64,000 nucleotides of DNA from Exiguobacterium qingdaonense (GCF_018617855.1 NZ_JACSKY010000003.1:124001-188000); one strand, 5' to 3'. Shown: positions 42,292-51,567, counted from the first letter of the stretch. Made by a program: numbers and translations. Notes: generated by a model not told the origin, from the letters alone.

Positions 42292-42795
42292 ATGAAAGAC
42301 ATTAATTTTAATATTATTTCAGACGATGCGACGGACGGACATGGTGGTTTTGGTGTCGGTTCGCTTAGCTTGAATAACATGTCCCCGGTCATCATCGATG
42401 TCGAGGCGGGCACCGCGACAATCGATATGGGCGCAATGCACGCCAAATCTGCCATCGAAAAGCGAATCAAGTTTTTGACAGAGCGTGAAGCGGTACCGAA
42501 TGGAAAACCGTACTGGATCGTGTGGGTGACGGTCGGTCGAAAACCAGAAGGCTTTTATTATGGCGGGGTCGCGGCATGTGATATGGTAGTGGACATTGAA
42601 GCGCGGCGAGGCTATAAATTATTGCCGTATCATGTCAACCAGATGGACAAATCGTTGAAGGGTCGGATTTTAATCGAGATGATGGACGCTCCGTCCCGTG
42701 ACGTGTTAGCGACGTTCTTACAAGAACATCGTCCTGAAATTTGGGGACAGTCGACTGAACTTCATGCAGAGCTCGAGCGCTTAGGTGCTGAGTAA
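42292..42795 (+). CDS. ywhD: YwhD-family protein
   Basis: A 167-residue soluble protein with strong similarity to B. subtilis YwhD as remembered: DDATDGHGGFGVGSLSLNN near the start, IDMGAMHAKSAIEKR in the middle, then YWIVWVTVGRK and LPYHVNQMDKSLKGRI. Function unknown; the family is restricted to Bacillota. ATG 42292 follows GAGGGAGGG. It lies 55 bases after mupG and may be cotranscribed with it; in B. subtilis it is near ywhB and speE, as here. Confidence 0.9.
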   Translation: MKDINFNIISDDATDGHGGFGVGSLSLNNMSPVIIDVEAGTATIDMGAMHAKSAIEKRIKFLTEREAVPNGKPYWIVWVTVGRKPEGFYYGGVAACDMVVDIEARRGYKLLPYHVNQMDKSLKGRILIEMMDAPSRDVLATFLQEHRPEIWGQSTELHAELERLGAE

Positions 42796-42798
42796 AAA

Positions 42799-42830
42799 GA
42801 TTGGACGAATTTTCGTCTCCAATCTTTTTT
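42799..42830 (+). terminator. Terminator after ywhD
   Basis: AGATTGG / CCAATCT outer stem and GACGAA / TTCGTC inner stem, followed by TTTTTT. Confidence 0.88.
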
Positions 42831-42888
42831 GTTTCAACTTTTTGGAGTAAAAAGGAAATTATGTAACTGAAGAGATATTCATTTGTAA

Positions 42889-42918
42889 TTGTATGAAAAT
42901 TCAGTATTATGATATACT
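42889..42918 (+). promoter_or_regulatory. Candidate gltP-type gene promoter
   Basis: TTGTAT (42889-42894), 18 bp and TATACT (42913-42918), some 30 bases before the ribosome-binding site. Confidence 0.4.
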
Positions 42919-42950
42919 GTCTACATTGTGAAAAACGAAAGGGTGATACG

Positions 42951-44228
42951 ATGAGCGAAACGAAAAAAATCTTAATCGGTCTCGCGCTAGGTGTTGTAGT
43001 TGGTCTCGGATTGGCGGGGTTGCCGGATTCGATTTATGAGATTGTGAATCCATATATTTTATCTCCGGTCGGAACGATCTTTTTGAATCTGATTAAAATG
43101 TTAGTCGTACCGATTGTCTTCTTCTCGATTATTTTAGGCGTCATGGGTCTCGGGGACCCGAAGGAATTAGGTCGGGTCGGGACGAAATCGATTTTGTTCT
43201 TCTTGACGACGACAGCTCTCGCCATCATGTTAGCGATGGGTGTCGCATCTGTCATACAGCCAGGGGAGCGCGGGGACTTCCAAACGACAGGTCTTGAATT
43301 TGAGTCGTCGGCGACGGAAGAATCATCGAATATCGTGCAGACATTCGTGAATATGATTCCGACGAATCCGATTACCGCACTCGCTGAAGGAAATATGCTT
43401 CAAATCATCGTCTTTGCGGCATTGATCGGATTTGCCATGATTGCTCTTGGGGATAAGGCGAAGACATGGCGTCAATTCGTCAAGCAAGGTGATCGCATCA
43501 TGATGCATCTCATTCACCTCGTCATGAAACTGGCGCCATATGGTGCGTTTGCCTTGATTGCCTCTGCAATCGGGGGCATCGGTCTCGACGCAGTCGTCGC
43601 GATGGCATGGTATATGATTGCCGTCGTCTTGACGCTCTTCTTGCACGCGACCATCGTATACGGGGCAGCAGTTTACTTCGTCGGGAAGATGAGCCCACTT
43701 TTCTTCTTCAAGAATTTCTATGAGGCGATGACGTTTGCGTTCTCGACGTCTTCATCAAACGCAACGCTTCCAGTCTCGATGGAAGTGGCACAGAAGAAAC
43801 TCGGTGTGCCGCGTTCGATTTCATCGTTCGTTCAGCCACTCGGGGCAACGGTCAATATGGATGGAACGGCTATCATGCAGGGGGTCGCGACAATCTTTAT
43901 TGCACAGGTGTTCGCTTCTGACTTGTCAATCACACAGTTGTTGACAGTCGTGATCACGGCGGTGCTCGCTTCAATCGGGACTGCGGGTGTACCGGGGGTT
44001 GGGTTGATCATGCTTGCGCTCGTCCTTCAGTCGGTCAACTTGCCGGTAGAGGGAATCGCCCTCATTATCGGGGTCGACCGTATACTCGACATGCTTCGCA
44101 CATCAGTCAACATCACGGGTGATGCGGCATGCTCGGTCGTCGTCGCAAAATTGGAAGAGAAGCATCTACCACCAGTCGATGAAGACTCGTGGGATGAAGC
44201 AGGTGCAACATCTTCATCATCGGTATAA
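42951..44228 (+). CDS. Dicarboxylate/glutamate:cation symporter (DAACS, GltP/GltT type)
   Basis: A 425-residue glutamate-transporter homologue with eight helices and two re-entrant loops. TSSSNATLPVSM is the serine-rich hairpin-1 tip, NMDGTAIMQG the helix-7 Na+ site, and VDRILDMLRTSVNITGDA the helix-8 substrate site with Asp, Arg and Asn in place. It imports glutamate, aspartate or C4-dicarboxylates with H+ or Na+. ATG 42951 after AAAGGGTGA is chosen over a frame start at 42909. The gene is monocistronic. Confidence 0.92.
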   Translation: MSETKKILIGLALGVVVGLGLAGLPDSIYEIVNPYILSPVGTIFLNLIKMLVVPIVFFSIILGVMGLGDPKELGRVGTKSILFFLTTTALAIMLAMGVASVIQPGERGDFQTTGLEFESSATEESSNIVQTFVNMIPTNPITALAEGNMLQIIVFAALIGFAMIALGDKAKTWRQFVKQGDRIMMHLIHLVMKLAPYGAFALIASAIGGIGLDAVVAMAWYMIAVVLTLFLHATIVYGAAVYFVGKMSPLFFFKNFYEAMTFAFSTSSSNATLPVSMEVAQKKLGVPRSISSFVQPLGATVNMDGTAIMQGVATIFIAQVFASDLSITQLLTVVITAVLASIGTAGVPGVGLIMLALVLQSVNLPVEGIALIIGVDRILDMLRTSVNITGDAACSVVVAKLEEKHLPPVDEDSWDEAGATSSSSV

Positions 44229-44234
44229 TCTAAT

Positions 44235-44264
44235 GAAGGACCATGACGACATGTCATGGTCCTT
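44235..44264 (+). terminator. Hairpin after the symporter gene
   Basis: AAGGACCATGAC / GTCATGGTCCTT perfect 12-pair stem; the T-tail is weak (TTATGTT). Confidence 0.7.
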
Positions 44265-44291
44265 ATGTTGTGAATAGAAAGAGTGATTGCT

Positions 44292-44825
44292 ATGGAATGG
44301 GAACTGCTCCCGATCCCTTTATTGATCATCATAAGTGTTTTACTAAATAGTGTGATTGCGGTTGCGGGGGTCCTACCGAGTGCCTTTTTGACGGCAATCA
44401 ATGTGAGTGTCCTCGGTCTCGTGCCGGGCATACTCGTATCGATTGTCGGTGAGGCGGTAGGAGCCATCATCAGCTTTATCCTTTACCGGAAGGCATTGCA
44501 TCGATATACATCTCCAGACAGCGGACGGTTTCAGCGACTCAGAGAAGCGGGAGGGGCCGAGGCGTGGTTTCTCGTCCTCGGGATGCGTCTCATGCCGTTT
44601 GTCCCGTCTGGCCTTGTCACGTTATCGGCAGCGTTCAGTCGCATGACACTTCTTTCGTTCGCGGTCGCGAGTACGATTGGGAAGGTACCTGCCTTAATAA
44701 TAGAAGGGATTGCGGTGACGGCGGCGATTCGATTGACGGTGGGGTGGCAATTATTCCTCGTCGTCCTCGTCATCATGTCATACTTCATTTGGCGAATGCG
44801 TCAAAGAAGTGGTGAGAAGATATGA
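44292..44825 (+). CDS. VTT-domain (DedA/TVP38-like) membrane protein
   Basis: A 177-residue protein with about five helices and the VTT-domain hallmarks: GLVPGILVSIVGEAVGAIISF (re-entrant loop region), then LVLGMRLMPFVPSGLVTLSAAF, with the conserved Arg and Pro in the second loop, and ASTIGKVPALII. DedA-type proteins act as lipid (undecaprenyl-phosphate or phosphatidylethanolamine) flippases in several bacteria. ATG 44292 follows AGAGTGA. Its end overlaps the convergent cardiolipin synthase gene by 25 bases. Confidence 0.85.
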   Translation: MEWELLPIPLLIIISVLLNSVIAVAGVLPSAFLTAINVSVLGLVPGILVSIVGEAVGAIISFILYRKALHRYTSPDSGRFQRLREAGGAEAWFLVLGMRLMPFVPSGLVTLSAAFSRMTLLSFAVASTIGKVPALIIEGIAVTAAIRLTVGWQLFLVVLVIMSYFIWRMRQRSGEKI

Positions 44826-46345
44826 CAAAACGCTTCGATGAATCGTTTTCTAGAAGATTTTTTCCGTAACATCGTCCAGTCGATTAAAATCGATTCTTCG
44901 AAATCGTTTAAGAACGTCTCATGAAGTTCTTGGATGGATGTCGTATCGAACTGGGCAATCATCATCTCATGATTGAGATACATGCTCCGAAAGTCAAAAT
45001 TGGCCGACCCGACGAAGGCAACCTTGCCATCGATTAAGAGCGTCTTCGCATGAATGAAATGTCGATTATATTTATAAACCTTGATGTTTCGCTTGAGTAG
45101 TTGCTCGAAATAGTATTCGGTGGCATGAAAGCTGAACCATTCGTCTCCTTTGCCGGGTACGACAATCCGAACATCGATGCCGTTTTTTCCTGCGACTTCG
45201 AGAATGGCTAACAGTTCAGGTGGAGGAATGAAGTAAGGCGTTGTCAGCCAAATGGATTCTTTTGCATCCATCAATAAGCGCATGAATCCATCCCGAATCG
45301 TTACGTCATTTCCCGGTGATGTGACGAGAAGTTGGGTGGCACCGTTTTTTCCTTTCGGTTCATTCACAAAATAGCGAGACAGGTGTTCCTCATCCGCGAA
45401 CAAGTCCCATGTCTCATCGATTGTTCCTTGTCCCGCATATAGCCAATTCTCGACAAAGAGTTGCTGAAGTTCTCGGACGATTGGACCTTCAAGACGTAAG
45501 TGTGTGTCTCGCCAAAAACCGAGTTTCTCGTCTTTGCCTAGATATTCGTCGCCTACATTCAATCCACCGGTCAAGGCGATTCGCCCATCCACGACAATCA
45601 GTTTTTGATGATTGCGGAAGTTGGCGTTGAAGACGAGGTAAGGATGCAAGACTGGATCGAACGCTTGGACGTGAACACGCGATTCTCGTAGCGGCTCGAT
45701 GAAATCTTCTCCGATTTCTTGACTGCCCAATCCGTCGTACAAAAAGCGGACGGTTACGTGTTCGTTTGACTTTTTAATTAGTGCATCTCGGACTTTTAGA
45801 GAGATGTCGTCTGTTCGGAACAGATAGTACTGAATATGAATATGGTCTGTCGCTCCGTTAATCGCCTCGATTAACGCCTCAAATTTTTCTTCACCGTTGA
45901 TTAGGAGTGTCGTTGAGGTATGTCCATCCGCACCAGATGCGCCAAGTTTTTCTAGTGAGCGTGTCAACGGGTATGTGGACCCGATGTCCGGCGAGGTCAC
46001 AATTTTTTCACTTTCAATCGCTTGCCTGAGCATCCGGATTTCAGATGACGTCCGCTTGAACCGTCGATGGCGGCGTGGTGTCCGTCCGAACATGATCCAT
46101 GCCAACACGCCGATGAACGGGATGAAGAAGACGGTAAGTAACCAGGCAAGTTTCCCTTGAGGTTGTACGTGGTCGAATAAAATTTGCCACCCGATGACAA
46201 ACGGTGACACGATGGCAATCCCGATTAACAAAGGAATAAGAAGATCTAGCCAGACGAAGAGACCGACTAATAAAATGACGCTTAAGACCATGATAAATAG
46301 TTGAATGACACGACGTTTCACACGAACCACCCTCTTTTTATACAT
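44801..46345 (-). CDS. cls: Cardiolipin synthase (phospholipase D family)
   Basis: A 514-residue enzyme that joins two phosphatidylglycerols into cardiolipin. Two N-terminal helices (about 13-33 and 35-55, plus one near 67-85) anchor it. Two HKD motifs are complete: NHQKLIVVDGRIALTGG near 245 and IHAKTLLIDGKVAFVGSANFD near 435. Length matches B. subtilis ClsA. It lies alone on the minus strand, converging on the VTT gene; both proteins concern membrane lipids. Confidence 0.95.
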   Translation of the reverse strand: MYKKRVVRVKRRVIQLFIMVLSVILLVGLFVWLDLLIPLLIGIAIVSPFVIGWQILFDHVQPQGKLAWLLTVFFIPFIGVLAWIMFGRTPRRHRRFKRTSSEIRMLRQAIESEKIVTSPDIGSTYPLTRSLEKLGASGADGHTSTTLLINGEEKFEALIEAINGATDHIHIQYYLFRTDDISLKVRDALIKKSNEHVTVRFLYDGLGSQEIGEDFIEPLRESRVHVQAFDPVLHPYLVFNANFRNHQKLIVVDGRIALTGGLNVGDEYLGKDEKLGFWRDTHLRLEGPIVRELQQLFVENWLYAGQGTIDETWDLFADEEHLSRYFVNEPKGKNGATQLLVTSPGNDVTIRDGFMRLLMDAKESIWLTTPYFIPPPELLAILEVAGKNGIDVRIVVPGKGDEWFSFHATEYYFEQLLKRNIKVYKYNRHFIHAKTLLIDGKVAFVGSANFDFRSMYLNHEMMIAQFDTTSIQELHETFLNDFEESILIDWTMLRKKSSRKRFIEAFCHIFSPLL

Positions 46346-46347
46346 TG

Positions 46348-46374
46348 AAAACGAGGAGATTGGTCTCCTCGTTT
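46348..46374 (-). terminator. Hairpin between the small membrane gene and cls
   Basis: AAACGAGGAGA / TCTCCTCGTTT stem with a TTGG loop; a short T-run follows on each strand. Confidence 0.7.
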
Positions 46375-46376
46375 CT

Positions 46377-46724
46377 TTAAATGCTGTTCAAGACAGCATT
46401 GATTTCGTCCGCATAGCGGGCAAAGAAGTATACATTCACTGCGAGAGAGAACAAAACGAGAAAGAGACCGAACTGTGCTTTTGTCCGATTTCGATTCCAA
46501 TAGTAGAAGACGGACAAGAGTACTGCGAGTCCCACGAATAGAGCGATGACTTCAACGATTCCCCAGACGATATCTTTAGACAAAAACATGTCGACGATTG
46601 TCATGACGACAAAGATGAAGACGACAATCCCTATGATCACGACTAAAATAGCTAAGATGATGCTAATCCAATCCGAACTAACCGCGTCAATTAGATTTTC
46701 AATGGCGATCTCATATTCGCTCAC
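46377..46724 (-). CDS. Hypothetical membrane protein, 115 aa
   Basis: Three strongly hydrophobic helices (about 20-45, 54-74 and 87-104) with short charged connectors (NRNRTKAQ). I do not recognise a family. ATG 46724 follows GAAAGGAGG. It is transcribed toward cls but separated by a hairpin. It may be a small stress-membrane protein, with nothing specific to say so. Confidence 0.65.
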   Translation of the reverse strand: MSEYEIAIENLIDAVSSDWISIILAILVVIIGIVVFIFVVMTIVDMFLSKDIVWGIVEVIALFVGLAVLLSVFYYWNRNRTKAQFGLFLVLFSLAVNVYFFARYADEINAVLNSI

Positions 46725-46789
46725 AACCGTTCCTCCTTTCGGGAGATTGCATAACTATTCATCTCTTACCCTTTTTTTCATGTCTAAAA

Positions 46790-47974
46790 TCAAGGTTTCG
46801 TTGGGGAGTGAATAAACGACGGGAGCGGAATTTTAGAAACGATGGCCACGACCGCGAATACATAGAGCCAACTATTTGGTGGGAAGAACAAGACGAGTAG
46901 GACGATGATAGCCAACGGTTGTCGCATCGCCGTCGCAAGTAAGGCGCTCGTCGTCAGTACGACGGAAAGCGTCATGTCGATCTCGAACAGGAGGCTGAAA
47001 AAGTAGCCGAGCGTGAACGATGAAAAAAGGAGCGGATAGATGTGTCCGCCTCGCCATCCGGTCGCCAAACAGAAAGCGGTGAAAAGTAGTTTTAACACGC
47101 TAAACAGAAGGAGAGTATATAGCGGAATCAAGTTCCAATCGTCGACGTACTCGAGGATGGTTTCTTCCCCGGAGAAAAGTAGGTCCGGATACAGTAGAGC
47201 CATTCCCCCGATCCCGATTCCCCCAAATGTGGTGAGTAGTAATATCGGGATGTTCGAAAAGAGTCGCATCATCGTATGTTCGCTTATCAGATAAAGCCAG
47301 CCGAGTAGGATACCGCCAAGGACGATGATGAGCATAAATATATCTAATTGGGGACTTTCGATTGCCGGGAACTTAATGATGAATGGGGGACGCTCGTCGA
47401 GTTGATTCAGTAAAAAAAACGTTCCGATGCCGGCGAGTGTCGCGAGAAGGTTTAGCATCGGTTGCTTTTTGTGCTCAATCTCACCGGCCGCAACCGCACC
47501 GAAGAGCGGCGCATTGAAGACGATTCCGAGAACGACGGCATGTCCCACTTCTTGTAGTTCACCTAACTCTTGTCGAACGTAGCGGATTCGCTCGGAGAAC
47601 CATGTCGTGAGTCCGCCGACAATCCCGACGAGTGCCGCTTCCGGTCCGAGGCTCGCTCCTCCGATGAGGACGAGCAGAGCCGTCAACGTCGTGAATCCGA
47701 TTAGACGATATTCAATCCGATCGGTAGCCTTACGTTCCTCGATCACTTCAGGCATGAGACGTGGCATCCGTCCATAACGCTGTTGCAACAGTCCGATGCA
47801 AATCCCGGCTAGGACGGGGGTGAGAAACATATAAAAAGGCATGTCGAACTGTTCAGGAATCGTATGCCACACGAAATGAATCCCTTTATGAGTGACCAAT
47901 AAAAAGGCCCAGCTTACTAAGCCGATGATGATTCCGAGCACGACCGCATATGCACTTATAATCCATGACTTCAT
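46790..47974 (-). CDS. ClC-family chloride channel or antiporter
   Basis: A 394-residue ClC protein with the dimer-channel signatures in modified form: GGASLGPEAALVG (place of G-K/R-E-G-P), GIVFNAPLFGAVAAGE (where the gating Glu usually follows in FAP-x-AGxLF) and GWRGGHIYPLLF (GG-x-F-x-P). The usual Arg of GREGP is replaced by Leu and the inner gate region is altered, so ion selectivity may differ from Cl-/H+ exchangers. ATG 47974 lies after GAGGTGGATGAGG. Confidence 0.85.
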   Translation of the reverse strand: MKSWIISAYAVVLGIIIGLVSWAFLLVTHKGIHFVWHTIPEQFDMPFYMFLTPVLAGICIGLLQQRYGRMPRLMPEVIEERKATDRIEYRLIGFTTLTALLVLIGGASLGPEAALVGIVGGLTTWFSERIRYVRQELGELQEVGHAVVLGIVFNAPLFGAVAAGEIEHKKQPMLNLLATLAGIGTFFLLNQLDERPPFIIKFPAIESPQLDIFMLIIVLGGILLGWLYLISEHTMMRLFSNIPILLLTTFGGIGIGGMALLYPDLLFSGEETILEYVDDWNLIPLYTLLLFSVLKLLFTAFCLATGWRGGHIYPLLFSSFTLGYFFSLLFEIDMTLSVVLTTSALLATAMRQPLAIIVLLVLFFPPNSWLYVFAVVAIVSKIPLPSFIHSPTKP

Positions 47975-48074
47975 ATCCTCATCCACCTCTTTCGTTCGCA
48001 TCAATCTTCTATAATATTGCTATCTCCTGAACATCTCCGGCTGAAACCTAAAATCATGAATTGAGGTTTTGGCT

Positions 48075-48112
48075 AAAAAAGGAGTGCGGACGATGACGTC
48101 CACACTCCTTTG
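48075..48112 (-). terminator. Terminator after the EAL gene
   Basis: On the minus strand GGAGTGTGGAC / GTCCGCACTCC pairs (one G-U) with T-runs at the end (TTTTTT). Confidence 0.88.
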
Positions 48113-48120
48113 ATATAAAG

Positions 48121-49071
48121 TCAAGAGCGAAGGGGGATTGACTGATTCGTCAAAGTACTTGCCGGGGCCGGTTTCCCGAACAAATAGCCCTGGGCCAAAT
48201 CAAATCCGATTTCCCGACATACGGTCACTTCTTCGAGACGCTCTACTCCCTCGGCAAGGAGCATGATCCCCATCGAATGAGTTAACGCGCGAACTTCTTT
48301 GAGGAAAGCACGTTTTTCAGCGTCTTCATCACAAAACGAGATATACGAACGGTCAATTTTAACATAGTCCGGTTCGAGTCGTTTCAACATGTCGATTGTT
48401 GAAAAACCCGCACCGACATCGTCTAGAGCGACTTGCATGCCTCGCTTTTTATACGTCGAAAAGACATGTTGAAGATGATCGACGTCATGTACTTTCTCCG
48501 TCTCTACGACCTCAAAGATAAAGCGGTCAGGGGTGAGGTCATATCGGTCAATGATATCGAACGTATGTTGTAGACAATAGTCTGGGTTGTAAATAGTAGA
48601 TGGTAAGAAGTTGATGAATGTCTTTTGATGAGGAGCCACGGCTTCAAACGTCGCCTTGATTGCCTCGGCACGGGCACGTTGGTCAAGTTTCGAGTGTAGT
48701 CCGAAGCGATTGGCCGCTCGGAACAGCTCACCAGGCGAGATGGATGCCTCACTTCGGAGGAGTGCTTCGTATCCAAACGTCTCCATCGAAGCGAGGGAGA
48801 TAATCGGTTGAAGGTGGCTCTCGAACGTCCCATGTTGAATCTGTTCAATGATATGGCGGTGCGTGAGCTGGTCTTTAAGAGACTCGACGTCAACGGGAGG
48901 GGTCTGGCTGTTCGAATCGTGATTGACGCAATAGACGGTTCCCTCGACATGGGTGATGAGTGCATTCAATTCTTCAAAAGATGCATAGGCATATTCATTC
49001 GTTTTTGTAATGAGCTTTCCTTGAGGAATAAACGGGATGATCGTATTACAGGAAATACAGGGTGACCACAT
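48121..49071 (-). CDS. EAL-domain c-di-GMP phosphodiesterase with Cys-rich N-terminus
   Basis: A 316-residue cytoplasmic protein. The EAL domain (about 75-305) keeps the active-site set: Glu102 (YEALL), Asn154, Glu187, Asp217 and Asp218 (LDDVGAG), Lys238, Glu274 (AEGVE) and Gln294, so it should hydrolyse c-di-GMP. The N-terminal 55 residues contain C5-x2-C8 and, about 40 residues on, C48-x2-H51, which could bind a metal. ATG 49071 after AAAGGTGG is chosen over a start at 49104. It may influence the nearby polysaccharide locus. Confidence 0.88.
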   Translation of the reverse strand: MWSPCISCNTIIPFIPQGKLITKTNEYAYASFEELNALITHVEGTVYCVNHDSNSQTPPVDVESLKDQLTHRHIIEQIQHGTFESHLQPIISLASMETFGYEALLRSEASISPGELFRAANRFGLHSKLDQRARAEAIKATFEAVAPHQKTFINFLPSTIYNPDYCLQHTFDIIDRYDLTPDRFIFEVVETEKVHDVDHLQHVFSTYKKRGMQVALDDVGAGFSTIDMLKRLEPDYVKIDRSYISFCDEDAEKRAFLKEVRALTHSMGIMLLAEGVERLEEVTVCREIGFDLAQGYLFGKPAPASTLTNQSIPLRS

Positions 49072-49272
49072 AGAATTCCACCTTTCTATTCGAAATTGGT
49101 TCATTTAGTATATCGGTCGTATCTCACAAAAAACTCACATTCGATTGTCATTCAGCAAAAAAATCGTGCAAAATGGGTACAGGTTTTGTATACTTCCTAT
49201 CGTATGATTAAGAAGCGCCTCAAAACGCCACTCGCATACGAACAACTTTTTAATCAGAAAGGGGTTCTATCG

Positions 49273-50112
49273 ATGGACCAAAAATTAAAGTTATGGTTTA
49301 CGGAGCACCAAACAGAAGATTACGGGATTACGTTCCGTGTAAACCACGTTTATGAGAGCGAACAAACGGAGTTTCAACGACTAGAGATGGTCGAAACGGA
49401 CGAGTTCGGTACGATGTTGTTACTTGACGGAATGGTCATGACAACGGATAAGGACGAATTCGTCTATCACGAGATGGTCGCACACGTCCCACTCTTTACA
49501 CACCCGAATCCGAAGCATGTGCTCGTAGTCGGTGGAGGAGACGGCGGAGTCATTCGTGAAATCATGAAGCACCCATCCGTTGAAAAAGCGGTTCTCGTTG
49601 ATATCGACGGGAAAGTGATTGAATATTCGAAGAAATACTTACCAAATATTGCGGGTGAACTCGATAACCCGCGTGTGGAAGTCATCGTCGGTGACGGATT
49701 CATGCATATCGCCCAGTCAGAAAACGAGTACGACGTCATCATGGTCGACTCGACTGAACCGGTCGGACCAGCAGCCAACCTCTTCACAAAAGGGTTTTAT
49801 GCAGGGATTTCAAAAGCGCTCAAAGAGGATGGCATCTTTGTAGCTCAAACGGATAACCCATGGTTCACACCAGAACTGATCCAAACGGTTCAACGCGACG
49901 TGAAGGAAATCTTCCCGATCACGAAATTGTACACAGCAAACGTCCCGACGTACCCGAGCGGTATGTGGACGTTCACAATCGGTTCGAAGAAGTACGACCC
50001 GGAACAAGTATCGGCTGAGCGTTTCCATGACATCGAAACGAAGTACTACACACCGAAGCTTCACAATGCAGCGTTCGTTCTTCCGAAATTCGTGGAGGAC
50101 TTAACAAAATGA
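49273..50112 (+). CDS. speE: Spermidine synthase (polyamine aminopropyltransferase)
   Basis: SpeE transfers aminopropyl from decarboxylated SAM to putrescine. The 279-residue protein shows the Rossmann block [34 protein letters not shown], and the catalytic Asp in [24 protein letters not shown] and the YPSGMW loop near the end are also typical. ATG 49273 follows AGAAAGGGG; the open frame upstream lacks coding character. It overlaps speB by four bases. No speD is visible in the window. Confidence 0.96.
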   Translation: MDQKLKLWFTEHQTEDYGITFRVNHVYESEQTEFQRLEMVETDEFGTMLLLDGMVMTTDKDEFVYHEMVAHVPLFTHPNPKHVLVVGGGDGGVIREIMKHPSVEKAVLVDIDGKVIEYSKKYLPNIAGELDNPRVEVIVGDGFMHIAQSENEYDVIMVDSTEPVGPAANLFTKGFYAGISKALKEDGIFVAQTDNPWFTPELIQTVQRDVKEIFPITKLYTANVPTYPSGMWTFTIGSKKYDPEQVSAERFHDIETKYYTPKLHNAAFVLPKFVEDLTK

Positions 50113-50990
50113 TCAAACGTTTTGATGAAGCATACTCAGGTAAAGTGTTTATCGCCAGCCTCCCAGAGGTGACAGAGGCGAAGACGGTTCTTTACGGGAT
50201 GCCGATGGACTGGACGGTCAGCTTCCGTCCGGGCTCGCGTTTCGGTCCGAACCGGATTCGTGAAGTGTCAATCGGACTTGAAGAATACAGTCCTTATTTA
50301 GACGGAGATTTGGCAGACGCTGCGGTATACGATGCGGGAGATATCCCACTTCCATTCGGCAATGCGCCGAAATCGCTCGACCTTATCGAAAATTTTGTCA
50401 AAGATGTCGTCAAAGCAGGTAAGTTCCCACTCGGAATGGGTGGCGAACACCTTGTCACATGGCCGATCATCAAAGCGATGCACGACGTGTACGGCAACGA
50501 CTTTGTCATCCTCCACTTGGATGCACATACGGACCTTCGAGATGAGTATGAAGGCGAACCGCTCTCACACTCGACTCCGCTCAAAAAAGCGGCAAACTTG
50601 ATCGGACCGTCAAACTGCTATTCGTTTGGAATTCGTTCAGGGATGAAGGAAGAGTTTGAGTGGGCTCGTGAAGTCGGCTACAACATGCATCAGTTTGAAG
50701 TAATCGAACCACTTAAGCGCGTCTTACCGACACTCGCCGGGAAAAAAGTATATGTCACCATCGATATCGATGTCCTTGACCCATCGGCAGCACCGGGAAC
50801 GGGAACACAAGAAATCGGTGGCATCTCAACGAAAGAATTACTCGAAGCGGTACATGCCATTGCGAACGCAAACCTCGACATCATCGGTGCAGACCTTGTC
50901 GAAGTGTCACCAGCATACGATCAGTCGGATATGACGGCGATCGCGGCAGCGAAAATTCTTCGTGAGATGATGATTGGATTCGTGAAGTAA
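50109..50990 (+). CDS. speB: Agmatinase
   Basis: SpeB hydrolyses agmatine to putrescine and urea, feeding SpeE. The 293-residue ureohydrolase has the Mn-binding motifs [26 protein letters not shown] and [19 protein letters not shown], all complete. The speE-speB overlap (four bases) is the same order as in B. subtilis. ATG 50109 uses the GGAGG inside the end of speE. Confidence 0.96.
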   Translation: MIKRFDEAYSGKVFIASLPEVTEAKTVLYGMPMDWTVSFRPGSRFGPNRIREVSIGLEEYSPYLDGDLADAAVYDAGDIPLPFGNAPKSLDLIENFVKDVVKAGKFPLGMGGEHLVTWPIIKAMHDVYGNDFVILHLDAHTDLRDEYEGEPLSHSTPLKKAANLIGPSNCYSFGIRSGMKEEFEWAREVGYNMHQFEVIEPLKRVLPTLAGKKVYVTIDIDVLDPSAAPGTGTQEIGGISTKELLEAVHAIANANLDIIGADLVEVSPAYDQSDMTAIAAAKILREMMIGFVK

Positions 50991-51350
50991 ATGCGAAAAA
51001 AAGGTCAGCTGGAAATGGAGCTTAGCGCGCGCATTACGCAATGGGAGAAAGAGTATCTTGGACGTGGGTCATTGACATGCAAATCGGACCTGCTTCGGGA
51101 CCTCGCCATCGTTACGCTGCAAGGAGTTTTGACACCAGCAGAGTACGAGTTATCTACTACGATGACGGGTTGCGAGCAATTGAAGAAATACCGAAACAAC
51201 TTGGTCGAGTCGGGAAGAAGTCAACTCGAATCGATTGTGGAGCAAGTACTCGACCGTTCAATCGTATCCCTCCATACCGATATCAGTACGAAGACAGGGG
51301 AGCGTTTGATCGTCTTTCGTTTGAATGCGCCCTGGGATAAATTGGATTGA
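50991..51350 (+). CDS. DUF2294-like protein
   Basis: A protein of 111-119 residues with the DUF2294 pattern: a long N-terminal helix, a block around LRDLAIVTLQGVLTPAEYEL, then a helix NLVESGRSQLESIVEQVLDR and a closing pair of strands SLHTDIS and GERLIVFRLN. Function unknown. ATG 50991 touches the speB stop; an ATG at 51015, ten bases after AAGG, is an alternative. It is probably cotranscribed with speE-speB. A strong promoter for the next gene overlaps its stop codon. Confidence 0.7.
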   Translation: MRKKGQLEMELSARITQWEKEYLGRGSLTCKSDLLRDLAIVTLQGVLTPAEYELSTTMTGCEQLKKYRNNLVESGRSQLESIVEQVLDRSIVSLHTDISTKTGERLIVFRLNAPWDKLD

Positions 51351-51375
51351 CAAGAAGAAATGTAGTTTGTACAAT
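51347..51375 (+). promoter_or_regulatory. Strong SigA promoter of the SbtA-like gene
   Basis: Consensus TTGACA (51347-51352), exactly 17 bp and TACAAT (51370-51375). Start of transcription near 51382, giving a leader of about 185 bases. Confidence 0.75.
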
Positions 51376-51381
51376 GAGGGT

Positions 51382-51550
51382 CAGAGACGTATAGGGAGCG
51401 GTTGAACGAGTCTACACGAAGCGTTCCTTCGAAATCCCGCTACGTAGCTGCTGATTCATTCAATCAACCGACAGTTGTCGGCTTGGTGGAGCGATCTATT
51501 CGAGCCGCCAGCATACAGCGCATACCTTTTTAGGTGTGCGCTTTTTTGTC
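51382..51550 (+). ncRNA. Structured 5' leader ending in an intrinsic terminator (candidate riboswitch or attenuator)
   Basis: The leader can form a long-range stem (ACGTA 51387-51391 with TACGT 51441-51445; GGGA with TCCC), a hairpin CCGAC-AGTT-GTCGG (51468-51481), a stem GGTGG / CCGCC (51485-51509) with an inner AG/AG loop, and a terminator AGCGCATACC / GGTGTGCGCT (51517-51542) followed by TTTTTT. CGGTTGA (51399-51405) can pair with TCAACCG (51464-51470), which competes with the CCGAC hairpin. I could not match it to a known riboswitch class. Confidence 0.55.
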
Positions 51551-51567
51551 GAAAAGGAGGAAGACGC

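Noticed and set aside
44027-44470. Long minus-strand frame opposite the symporter gene
   Set aside because: Antisense shadow of a clear DAACS transporter; low-complexity translation, no ribosome-binding site.
49096-49272. 59-residue N-terminal extension of SpeE
   Set aside because: The proper SpeE start at 49273 has an AGAAAGGGG site at eight bases; the upstream part has no coding character and would not match the family.
51382-51550. T-box or other known riboswitch before the SbtA-like gene
   Set aside because: The T-box UGGNACC consensus is missing, and I could not fit SAM, lysine, FMN, TPP, cobalamin, fluoride or c-di-AMP cores. It was kept only as an unassigned structured leader.
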